DNA of 27,945 nucleotides, from positions 1 to 27,945 of the forward strand of contig JAQGDQ010001722.1 in the NCBI GenBank assembly GCA_030141605.1. Reading direction: 5' to 3'. This stretch comes from Tubiluchus corallicola (taxonomy: Eukaryota > Priapulida > Priapulimorpha > Priapulimorphida > Tubiluchidae). Shown piece after piece: positions 1-8,000 of this stretch. Made by a program: the position numbers and the translations under genes. Below the pieces are notes generated by a model. It searched no databases. It was not told where the DNA came from and worked only from the letters and a program-made list of their open reading frames with translations. Each line of letters opens with the position of its first letter. Position 1 is the first letter of the stretch.

Positions 1-164
1 CTGTTGTGGTGGTTTTTTATGATTTTATTATTATGTATATGATTTCTCTTATACATAACCCTTAATCCTTTTTTATGCAAAATTCATCAAATCTATGCAT
101 TACTGTACAATACGTACTATGCATGTGCAAAAGTACTTTAGGCTGAGTAACGCAAAAACCCATG

Positions 165-213
165 AAACAGTGAGTCGGCGATAAACGAACAGCGAAGTAG
201 TGAGGGAACACTG
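165..213 (-). mobile_element. Tigger/pogo-like element end (fragment)
   Basis: Read on the minus strand from 213, the sequence begins CAGTGTTCCCTCACTACTTC and is preceded by TA, as expected for a TIR of the Tc1/mariner-pogo (Tigger) superfamily. The sequence further left (about 30-165) is homologous to the matching flank at about 3730-3880 and probably belongs to the same element, but no second end is visible. The element interrupts a LINE remnant that starts at about 216. Confidence 0.6.
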
Positions 214-215
214 TA

Positions 216-483
216 TAACTATATCGCTTTGAGGGCCAAAGTTGTAGAATCAGCTCCCCAACACGATGTATTAACTAACTTTTATTTTGAGTAACTATAT
301 CGATGAGAAGTTTATTAGTTTTATCATAGACATTTTAAGATGGTTTCTCTAACTTTAGTTTATTATTGTCACTCTCTTGATGGATCCATTCAATTTTTGG
401 TAACTTCCTGCTGTTTTATTATTCTAACTGCTGTAAAGCGGTTTGAGACAGATTGTGTAAGGTGTTTAATAAAAATAAATGTA
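216..483 (+). pseudogene. LINE 3' end remnant (reverse-transcriptase C-terminus plus 3' UTR), left copy
   Basis: Conceptual translation near 231-270 gives GPKL*NQLPN, a decayed form of the GPKLWNxLP motif that closes the reverse-transcriptase ORF of many non-LTR elements. About 200 bp of UTR-like sequence follows, ending in an AATAAAAATAAA stretch that passes directly into the (GTT)n tract. The same module occurs in reverse at 3345-3680. The tryptophan codon has become a stop, so it is dead. The LINE clade cannot be told from so little sequence. Confidence 0.6.
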
Positions 484-698
484 TTATTGTTGTTGATGTT
501 GTTGTTGTTGATGTTGATGATGATGATGTTGTTGTTGTTGTTGTCGTTGTTTTGTTGTTGATGTTGTTGTTGTTGTTGTTGTTGCTGCTGTTGCTGTTGT
601 TGTTGTTGGGTGGTATTGCTGTTGTTGTTGTTGTTTGCTGTTGCTGTTTGTTTGGTGGTGTTGCTGTTGTTGTTGGGTGGTGTTGCTGTTGCTGTTGT

Positions 699-736
<38 letters not shown>

Positions 737-1245
737 TTGTTGTCGTTGTTGGGTGGTGTTGCTGTTGTTGTGTAGTGTTGTTGTTGTTGGGTAGTGTTGT
801 TGTTGTTGGGTGTTGTTGTTGTTGTTGTTAGGTGGTGTTGCTGTTGTTGCTGTTGTTGTTGGGTGGTGTTGCTGTTGCTGTTGTTGCTGTTGTTGTTGGT
901 TGTTGTTGTTTTTGTTGGGTGGTGTTGCTGTAGTAGTAGTTGTTGTTGTTTGGTGTTGCTGTTGTTGCTGTTGGTGTTGATGTTGCTGTTGTTGTTGTTG
1001 TTGTTGTTGTTGTTGGGTGGTGTTGCTGTTGTTGTTGTTGTTGATGATGATGATGATGTTGTTGTTGTTGTTGTTGTTGGGTGGTGTTGGGTGGTGTTGC
1101 TGTTCTTGTTGTTGGGTGGTGTTGCTGTTCTTGTTGTTGCGTTGTGTTGCTGTTGCTGTTGTTGTTGTTTGGTGTTGCTGTTGTTGTTGTTTGCTGTTGC
1201 TGTTGTTGTTGCTGCTGCTGCTGTCGCTGTCACTGTCATTGCTGC

Positions 1246-1246
<1 letters not shown>
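484..1246 (+). repeat. Long imperfect (GTT)n trinucleotide tract
   Basis: About 760 bp built from GTT units with GCT, GAT, GGT and TTGGGTGGT interruptions, including a run of GAT near 698-736. It begins directly after the AATAAA-rich end of the LINE remnant, so it most likely grew from the microsatellite tail of that element. Long open frames exist on both strands (poly-Leu/Val on plus, poly-Asn/Gln/Thr on minus) only because trinucleotide repeats lack stops. I do not regard any of them as genes. Confidence 0.9.

Positions 1247-1295
<49 letters not shown>
1247..1295 (+). repeat. (ATT)n microsatellite next to an acceptor
   Basis: About 16 uninterrupted ATT units end roughly 25 bp upstream of the exon D splice acceptor. 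They therefore occupy the zone where the branch point and polypyrimidine tract would be, apart from the short TTACTTTCAG that remains. Confidence 0.9.
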
Positions 1296-1298
<3 letters not shown>

Positions 1299-1320
1299 AT
1301 AATGCTTGATTTACTTTCAG

Positions 1321-1371
1321 GTTTTTAATTTGTCACAGAATATACAAGAGGATGATCTACAGCATTTACAA
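1321..1371 (+). CDS. ATL: Atlastin exon D (switch/middle GTPase region)
   Basis: A 51-nt phase-0 exon encodes VFNLSQNIQEDDLQHLQ, matching the conserved atlastin segment that follows the ..STMxSSVQ end of exon C. It is bounded by an acceptor (TTACTTTCAG) and a strong donor (CAA|GTATGT). Both flanking phases fit exon C, which also ends at phase 0. In atlastins this stretch lies after the DTQG switch of the GTPase domain. It is on the plus strand, whereas the nearest copies of exons A-C (10207-5034) are on the minus strand. As placed it cannot splice to them. It could serve a plus-strand copy lying upstream of the window, or have been flipped by inversion. The match to atlastin is clear; its functional status is unknown. 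Confidence 0.85.
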
Positions 1372-2213
1372 GTATGTAACTTTTACAATGTTGGAACTTC
1401 TGATTGATTTGAGATTCAATAATTGTGCATTTGTGTATTTGTTGTTTATTATTATTATTATTATTACCCAAACTTGTACTGCGCCATTAGTTATAAGTAC
1501 GCTCATATCTAGGTTTGCCGGACAAAAGCAGGAAGACGTCGGTCCGAATTTTCGCGAGTCTCCGTATTTACCTATAAAAAGTTATTAGAATGAGCCGTGT
1601 ATTAGAATCATGGTAATGTAGAATCAATTGGCTTGATATTTTTTCTGCACATGCTTAAATAAGATACTTTTGTGTGACCAATGAGCTTTTACTATTTTTA
1701 GGTCATCTTACTTCACTTTTACGCACTATAATATACATAGAAACAATCACGTTAAGTACAGTTGTTACACGCTGCTTGGTTACGCTGATGTAATGATGTA
1801 AACAAAGTGACTACCAACTAGCGGTCTGGTCGCGAAACAACGGACTGTGTCTGTAGTATACGGATCGTTTTTGTGGAGCAGATTTTGTCCGATTCTTTCA
1901 ATATTCGTTAAAGCAAGATCCAGCAAACAGAGATATGAGTGCAGTAGTTTATTGGGCCTGACAACAGGATCTGTATTATAATTAAAATTTAAACAGATCT
2001 CATTAGAACCCAGTGAATTTAAAGTAAAGTACACTACTATTACTATAAATCTATACTATAAATTACCAATACTATTACTACACTACTGTACAGTAGTATC
2101 ACTATAAATTTACTTTTGCTCTTTGTGGATTGTTTATGCCGGTGAAAATTACGTCATTAATAGCTGGGATCTTTGTTCATTTATTAAGTTTTTAACCTGT
2201 TATTTAATAATAA
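1372..2213 (+). other. Intron-like sequence without recognised gene
   Basis: AT-rich sequence downstream of exon D. Near 1778-1826 it shares a diverged block (GATGTAAACAAAGTGAC..CCAACTAGCGGTC) with the AGGGATGAGAAT-type MITE copies at 6805, 10230, 21577 and 25027. That block is probably an old fragment of the family or of a relative. I recognise nothing else; small open frames here look random. Confidence 0.5.
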
Positions 2214-2999
2214 GAAATGCTTTGCCATAATAATGGGTGTTAAAATGTATACTTTTTTACTGTACTTCAACAGGGGATATGAAATGCTTTGCCATAATAA
2301 TGCGTGTTAAAATGTATACTTTTTACTGTACTTCAACAGGGGATATGATATGCTTTGCCGTAATAATGTGTGTTAAAATGTATACTTTTTTACTGTACTT
2401 CAACAAGGGATATGATATGCTTTGCCCGTAATAATGGGTGTTAAAATGTATACTTTTTACTGTACTTCAACGGGGGATATGATATGCTTTGCTGTAATAA
2501 TGGATGTTAAAATGTATACTTTTTTACTCTACTTCAACAGGGGATATGATATGCTTTGCTGTAATAATGGGTGTTAAAATGTATACTTTTTTTACTGTAC
2601 TTCAACAGTGGATATGAAATGCTTTGCCATAATAATGGGTGTTAAAATGTATACTTTTTTTACTGTACTTCAACAGTGGATATGATATGCTTTGCCATAA
2701 TAATGGGTGTTAAAATGTATACTTTTTTACTGTACTTCAACAGTGGATATGAAATGCTTTGCTGTAATAATGGATGTTAAAATGTATACTTTTTACTGTA
2801 CTTCAACAGGGGATATGATATGCTTTGCTGTAATAATGGATGTTAAAATGTATACTTTTTTACTCTACTTCAACAGGGGATATGATATGCTTTGCTGTAA
2901 TAATGGATGTTAAAATGTATACTTTTTTACTCTACTTCAACAGTGGATATGAAATGCTTTGCCATAATAATGGATGTTAAAATGTATACTTTTTTACTG
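2214..2999 (+). repeat. 67-bp tandem repeat, about 12 units
   Basis: A unit of about 66-68 bp repeats head to tail. It contains the blocks GTTAAAATGTATACTTTTT, ACTGTACTTCAACAGGGGAT and ATGAAATGCTTTGCCATAAT. Units differ by single bases and by the length of the T run. The array ends abruptly inside a unit at about 3000, where the AAC-rich tract starts. Variable unit length rules out a coding repeat. Confidence 0.93.
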
Positions 3000-3002
3000 C
3001 TT

Positions 3003-3081
3003 CAGCACCCAACAACAACAACACTACCCAACAACAACAACACTACACAACAACAGCAACACCACCCAACAACGACAACAA

Positions 3082-3119
<38 letters not shown>

Positions 3120-3344
3120 ACAACAACAACAGCAACAACAACAACAAGAACAACATCAACAACAACAACACTACCCAACAACAGCAACAATAACAACAAC
3201 AACAACAACACTACCCAACAACAACAACAGCAACAGCAGCAACAACAACAACAACAACAACATCAACAACAATAACAACGACAACAACAACAACAACATC
3301 ATCATCATCAACATCAACAACAACAACATCAACAACAATAATAA
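3003..3344 (-). repeat. (GTT)n tract on the minus strand (AAC-rich on plus)
   Basis: About 340 bp of AAC/CAA units with a CATCAT run near 3083-3118. It is the reverse-oriented counterpart of 484-1246 and adjoins the reverse-oriented LINE remnant, so it is read as that element's microsatellite tail. Open frames through it are repeat artefacts. Confidence 0.88.
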
Positions 3345-3680
3345 ATTTATTTTTATTAAACACCTTACACAATCTGTCTCAAAACGCTTTACAGCAGTTA
3401 GAATAATAAAACAGCAGGAAGTTTCCAAAAATTGAATGGATCCATCAAGAGAATCACAATGACAAACTAAAGTTAGAGAAACCATCTTAAAATGTCTTTG
3501 ATAAAACTAATAAACTTGTCATTGACCTAGTTACTCAAAATTAAACTTAATAAAATAGTTATTTAAACATTAAAGAGTGGGGTTTTTAAGTATTTCTTAA
3601 AAAGTATAAAATCATTAATACATCGTAATGAGTTGGGGAGGTTATTCCACAACTTTGGCCCTCAAAGCGACATAGTTATA
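3345..3680 (-). pseudogene. LINE 3' end remnant, right (inverted) copy
   Basis: On the minus strand the region near 3668-3575 translates as GPKLWNNLPNSLRCIN followed by FILFKKYLKTPLF, a well-preserved C-terminal end of a non-LTR reverse transcriptase ORF. A 3' UTR of about 230 bp then runs into the (GTT)n tail at 3344. It matches 216-483 in opposite orientation but keeps about 70 bp that the left copy has lost. The ORF is interrupted upstream by the Tigger-like end at 3681. It is a truncated relic. Confidence 0.72.
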
Positions 3681-3890
3681 CAGTGTTCCCTTGCTACTTC
3701 GCTGTTCATTTGTCGCGGACTTTCTGTTTCGCGGGTTTTTGCGGTACTCAATCTAAAGTATTTTAGCACATGCGTAGTACGTATTGTGTATTTGATGAAT
3801 TTTGCATAAAAAAGGGTTAAGGGTTATGCATAAGAGAAATATTAATTCTAACATTAAAAGAATATTATATATCATAAAAAATCACCATAA
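3681..3890 (+). mobile_element. Tigger/pogo-like element end (fragment), inverted partner of 165-213
   Basis: Directly after TATA the sequence starts CAGTGTTCCCTTGCTACTTC and continues with TCGCGG/TTTCGCGGG motifs typical of Tigger-type termini. It is inserted into the LINE remnant at the same position as in the left copy. The two copies are therefore duplicates of one composite locus rather than two independent insertions. Homology with the left copy runs to about 3880. Confidence 0.6.
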
Positions 3891-4067
3891 CAGTAAATAA
3901 TGTATATATTCGGCGGATGAATACATACCAAAAACGAAATGTAGTACTTGCACCCGCTTGAGATGCTACCTGCTACGTGAGATTGTACACTTGCCGACGT
4001 GAGAGTGTGGGGAGGGTTTACAAAGACTTAAAATAATGCATAACTACTAAAATAAGTATAGCGTTCC
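3891..4067 (+). other. Sequence with nothing recognised
   Basis: About 180 bp between the LINE/Tigger composite and the Tigger-like hairpin. It contains the outer edge of the left palindrome arm near 4022. No gene or repeat was identified. Confidence 0.4.
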
Positions 4068-4137
4068 CTACTTCGCGGAAATTCACTTATCGCGGGTGGA
4101 CCTGGAACGGAACACCCGTTGATAAGTGAGGGAACAA
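4068..4137 (+). mobile_element. Tigger-like foldback MITE, left arm copy
   Basis: Short segment with CACTTATCGCGGGTGGACC and an inverted counterpart GGAACACCCGTTGATAAGTG, followed by AGGGAACAATG, a degenerate form of the CAGTGTTCCCTC terminus. The right-arm version at 27810-27888 keeps a better hairpin. Confidence 0.55.
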
Positions 4138-4330
4138 TGTAATTATAATTCCTTTAATTCCTACGCTGTATTAATGCGGTGGCTACATGCTACATTAATA
4201 CGGAGCTGACTCATTTATGTAAAATGTGGTACATGCTTGCAACTACAGTGAAATTAAGAAGTCTGGCAAGCAGACGAGGACAAAAGCTCAAACAAATGCT
4301 GAGGGTGGTGAAATATTAACTTTCGTAAGT
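4138..4330 (+). repeat. Left-arm-only segment of about 190 bp between two Tigger-like ends
   Basis: The right arm passes directly from the flank into a single CAGTGTTCCCTCACTTA terminus. The left arm has two such termini (about 4122-4134 and 4327-4343) with about 190 bp between them. The interior resembles 6476-6590 (shared GTATTAAT and GTCTGGCA blocks, both in the same order), so it contains a dispersed repeat. Loss from the right arm by recombination between the two termini, or gain on the left, are both possible. Confidence 0.5.
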
Positions 4331-4688
4331 GAGGGAACACTGTACAGTTGTATAGACGAACAATATGACTAATTAGTAACTAAGCTCTGTAAGACTGCTT
4401 CAAGCTAAAAATTGAAAGAAAAAAGCAACTACAATACTGATTGAAAAAGCATAAATTCACATAAAAGTAGGCTTTGTATAATAAACCTAGGCGGAAATCT
4501 TGACTGTTACTTCTAATCATACTCAATGTTTTCTCGGGTTCCAGTGTTGCCACAAATTCAGATTCGTTTCTTTTAACTAACTAATTAGCTACAGTTATCT
4601 ACATTTTTATTATTGAATAATTTCTCTCCGTCTGTATTTTAATTTAATAAACTTTTTCACAGTTCAAGCAATTGGTGATGATCATGAA

Positions 4689-4957
4689 AAGGTCAAAGGT
4701 TAAGTGTGCCAGACAACACATTTCTGTACACTTGACAACGCATCGCAGTACAAGCTGTTGTAATAGTAACAGTTTTAACAACTGGCTAGAATCTTACCAA
4801 GTTCATTTTTTCATGTTCCCAAGATGCTGCTAGTAAATCACTCTTCGCATAGACTAACGCATAATTAAGTGAAGTCCACATAAAACAACTGATGCGGCAG
4901 ACAGCTTTGCTTTACACACACGTCATGTGACGCTGTGGGACACTTAACCTTTGACCT
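4689..4957 (+). mobile_element. MITE-like element with GGTCAAAGGTTAAGTGT ends, left arm
   Basis: The segment starts AGGTCAAAGGTTAAGTGTGC and ends with the inverse GACACTTAACCTTTGACCT, giving terminal inverted repeats of about 18 bp around 270 bp of non-coding sequence. The right-arm counterpart is at 27021-27445. No coding capacity. The superfamily is not clear from the ends. Confidence 0.55.
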
Positions 4958-5033
4958 ACATCGACTGCACATGCGCATGAGGAAACTGTGAAAGGCTTAT
5001 TACAGTCGTTACAGTTACTGCTCTAAAACGCAC

Positions 5034-5138
5034 CTGTACGGAACTTGTCATGGTACTCAACGCAAATACTGTAGCGCAATCCTTGACGGTACTTTGACTA
5101 TCAAAAGCACCTTGTGTGTCCATTAATAACACAGCAAC
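5034..5138 (-). CDS. ATL: Atlastin exon C (DTQG switch), left copy
   Basis: A 105-nt phase-0 exon encodes 35 residues, [20 protein letters not shown] then [19 protein letters not shown] is the G3 (DxxG) switch motif of the atlastin/GBP GTPase fold. The acceptor is TTTTTCAG and the donor GTACAG|GTGCG. It differs from the right copy (26840-26944) by two synonymous changes only (TGC/TGT and GCT/GCG). It continues from exon B at 7378-7512 across an intron of about 2.2 kb that contains the Tigger-like element. No exon D in the right orientation follows it inside the window. In atlastins this part binds and hydrolyses GTP to drive homotypic ER membrane fusion. Confidence 0.9.
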
Positions 5139-5244
5139 CTGAAAAACAAAACATACTGCATTAGACTGTATTGTTAAAGCATGCCACCCTCTGAATGCCA
5201 CCCTCTGGTGTATACGTCTACAGTGGGTACCTTCTAGCAGACTA

Positions 5245-6243
5245 CAGTCTAACCTCGTTATCTCGCCCCTCGTTATGCCGCAAAACTCGTCTCTCGCCAT
5301 AGAAAGTACCAGGATGGATTTCCTACTTTGATATTTACCTCGTTAAGTCGCCACCCTCGCTTCTCACCCTCGCCACGTCATGCTAGGATGAGTGCTTATG
5401 CAAACTATATTCGTTATGTCGCCAAACAGACAAACTCAGAGGTGAATCGATCAATACTGTACATATACCGAGTGTCGATCAATATAACCGCGGCATGTAG
5501 ACAATGCTGCTGTACTTGGTTAATGCGCAGAGAAACTAAAGCGCCAAAGCTGCGTTTAAGTTTGACTTTCCACAAAGTGTGAGCAACTTTACATTATTTC
5601 TCTAAAGCGAAAACTGTTTTGTCTTAATCCTGAACAAAAAAAAAGGAAATTTGTATTTATCATACGAATAATTCTTCAAAGACACAGCAGGAAATTGCTA
5701 CTGCATTTAGTGCGAAATTTGGTGACACTGTTAGCTGAAGAAGTGTCTCATGGCGCATCTCATGTATCGAATGACCAGGCAGCAGAAGCTGTCGACACAC
5801 TGATGCAATACTTTGAATAGTCTGACAGAGTCACAAGCAACGATATTCAAGGATTGTGCTTGATTAAACGTCGTGTTGACTGTTTGCATGTATCATCAAT
5901 GAAACAGTCGTCTCTTCTGAATTATTTCAGCCGTCAGTAACTCATTTGTGAACATTTCTAAATCTTTTGATAAGTTTATTGCATTTAAGTGTATACTCGA
6001 AAAAGGTTTTTTAAATAAGAAAGTAACATTCTAACATTATTTTTATGACATTTTTTCATTTCTGATTTAATTTTGATTGGTATCATAATGCGAAATATAT
6101 TTTATATGTACATAGAGGAACACTATGTTAATCAACTATTATGTATATACATACAGACTAACTTCATTATATTCCCGTTATCTCGCCATACTCGCCTCAA
6201 ATTTGCCCTAGACGGACAGTGGTGAGATAACGAGGTTAGACTG
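5245..6243 (+). mobile_element. Pogo/Tigger-type DNA transposon, decayed, left arm only
   Basis: The 999-bp element begins CAGTCTAACCTCGTTATCTC and ends with the inverse GAGATAACGAGGTTAGACTG. It is flanked by TA on both sides (5243-5244 and 6244-6245). The right arm at 25742-25752 has the uninterrupted site with a single TA, so the insertion and TA duplication are directly visible. TA target choice and TIR sequence fit the Tc1/mariner-pogo (Tigger) group. The interior holds a short transposase relic. It lies in the atlastin B-C intron. Confidence 0.88.
5731..5940 (+). pseudogene. C-terminal relic of a pogo/Tigger-like transposase
   Basis: The frame reads SNDQAAEAVDTLMQYFE, a stop (TAG at 5818-5820), then SDRVTSNDIQGLCLIKRRVD and a final SSMKQSSLLNYFSRQ before TAA at 5938-5940. 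This layout (helical region, VTSxD segment, basic stretch, then a short SLLNYF motif at the extreme C-terminus) resembles the ends of Tigger/Jerky-type DDE transposases. The DDE core is gone, leaving an internally deleted, non-autonomous copy. The family assignment rests on pattern recall and agrees with the flanking TIRs. Confidence 0.6.
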
Positions 6244-6329
6244 TATTAACTTCTGTGTTGGCAATGTGCCAACAGCCAGAAGGGAGATGGCAGATCAAAC
6301 CATTTCTACAGTAGGGGTGACTTACAAAA

Positions 6330-6690
6330 AACAAACTATGATTTCTTTACCAAGAGGTTAATTATCTAAATGAAATTGTTTATTAACCTTTAATAACCTA
6401 TTTCAGCCCACTAACAAGGACAAGAATAAATGGATATTGAGGTTTAACAGGACACAACAAGGATAATACCAAGGATTTTAATTCCTTAATCCCTATGCCG
6501 TATTAATAGTGCTCAGTGTGGAAATACCTAGACTGATTCATCCACAAAGGTTGCAATGAAGTAATTAAGGTCTGGCAGATGAAGCCACATTCACATAACA
6601 GTGCAGTTAGTTAAAATGCACCACTGGCTGTTTTTATTTGTGAATATAAATCATTACAGTTTCTTCACTGCCACTGAATCCCAAAATCAG
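6330..6690 (+). repeat. Left-arm-only segment of about 350 bp
   Basis: In the right arm AGTAGGGGTGACTTA is followed within a few bases by AAATCAGGT (about 25660-25680). In the left arm about 350 bp lie between these points. The inserted part contains a block at 6476-6590 similar to 4149-4280. No clear terminal repeats or target duplication are visible, so the nature of the insertion or deletion is unresolved. Confidence 0.5.
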
Positions 6691-6804
6691 GTGACAAAAA
6701 TCAGATGCGGGTACCCTATTTTGATTTTTGTTACCCGTGTAAACACTAGTTTATGGTAACCTTCATAAGGTGTGAGACTAAGGGTGCTTAACAACGTGTT
6801 TTGT

Positions 6805-7239
6805 AGGGATGAGAATGACAAATTGCAAAAAAATCTGAAACAGGTCGGGGTTTTGGGCCCACCTAAACCCCCAATGGACTTGAGGGACAAAGCCCCCTTG
6901 GAGGCAGCAACAAATTGCCATTTTGTGACCATAGAGAGCCTCTAAGTGGACTTAAAGTACTGGCAGCTCCTATGCAAAAGTATATAAAAACTGTCTGCAA
7001 TTGACTCAAATAACTCCGCACAAATGATTCTATATTTTTATACATAGAGATCTACACGTGGTTACACTGATGTACGTGATGTAAACAAAGTGACGGCCTG
7101 CCAACTAGCGGTCAGCTTGTGAAATAATCTTCTGGGTCCTTAAAAATTTTCTCAACAAATTTACGCGATTTACAAAAATGGCACTACTGGTCTTCCAAAA
7201 ACTCGGAATTCCGCTTATCCACAGAAAATTCTCATCCCT
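6805..7239 (-). mobile_element. MITE with AGGGATGAGAAT ends, copy 1 (left arm, intron B-C)
   Basis: Begins AGGGATGAGAATGACAAATT and ends AAATTCTCATCCCT, a TIR of about 12 bp. It contains the family-specific blocks GATGTAAACAAAGTGACGG and CTATGCAAAAGTATATAAAA. A GC-rich internal stretch near 6845-6905 is shared with the right-arm copy 4 but missing from copies 2 and 3. A local 9-10 bp insertion near 7214-7222 interrupts the terminal CCGCGGAAAATTC block. TIR sequence and imperfect 8-bp flanks suggest a hAT-type MITE. Confidence 0.75.
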
Positions 7240-7377
7240 GATTTTGCATATTGTCAACTATGAAATTTAAAACACGGGTAACTGGCACAAACATTATTGA
7301 TTTTCTTGAGCCCCAATCTCAGTACAGTTGCCCAGCAAACAATGTCAAAGAGGTCGTATACCGCTAACATTGCACAC

Positions 7378-7512
7378 CTTTTCACCAGATGGCGTATCGA
7401 CCAGAAACACTTCACTCCACATGAGAATACCAGTTGTGTATCGTTCAGCTCCACCTTTCCAAGGGAATCCATCTAACCGGGAATGATCGTCTCCCATCCA
7501 ATCAGGAACACC
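7378..7512 (-). CDS. ATL: Atlastin exon B, left copy
   Basis: A 135-nt phase-0 exon encodes 45 residues, from GVPDWMGDDHSRLDGFPWKG through AERYTTGILMWSEVF to LVDTPSGEK. This is the atlastin region between the P-loop and the DTQG switch, with the familiar WxGG.ER.TTGI.MWSE pattern. It includes the residues following the P-loop helix that form switch I in family structures. The acceptor is TTTCATTTCGCAG and the donor AAG|GTGTGC. The protein is identical to the right copy; two base differences (GGA/GGC and GAT/GAC) are silent. It is separated from exon A by an intron of 2.48 kb dominated by the 29-bp minisatellite. Confidence 0.93.
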
Positions 7513-8000
7513 CTGCGAAATGAAAGTAAAATGATTGCAGGCATTCGTACGAGTAGTAACAAATTACTAGGTAAACTTAAAAACAGAACAACTGTGAAAA
7601 TAAAACAAAATTTACTAAAATTAATTATGCACTTAAATTAAACTCAAAATTAGTCAAAACACTACAAGTTTTTTTTCATTTTATTACGAAATCAGCAAAC
7701 AACAATATAATATAGCAAAAAAACCTTACGATAACATGATATACATAATATCATAATAAAATTGACAATGCATGATATCTATATTAATTGTTGTTTGCAT
7801 TATAGTCAAAAGCATTACTTATGCGACTGTAATGTAATTAATGGTGCAGGTGTTAGAGTGCAAAAAAGGGAAGGTAAAAAATGATGGAATGATAGTGGAG
7901 AGTGCAGGAGATGGGAATTAGTAGGATTAGGTTAGTGAAATGATGTGGATGAGAATGAATATGAGATTGCTATTAGGACATCGCAAAAATATATCAACAT

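Noticed and set aside
484-1328. Long open frames of poly-Leu/Val/Cys on plus and poly-Asn/Gln/Thr on minus
   Set aside because: They arise from stop-free trinucleotide repeats; frames overlap on both strands, have no unique flanks and sit in the intron next to exon D.
2974-3485. Poly-Asn/Gln/Thr frames on plus and poly-Leu/Val on minus over the AAC tract
   Set aside because: Same cause: a microsatellite tail of a LINE remnant, not a prion-like protein gene.
6687-7045. Short minus-strand frames in the B-C intron
   Set aside because: They fall inside MITE copy 1 and are not conserved as frames in copies 2-4.
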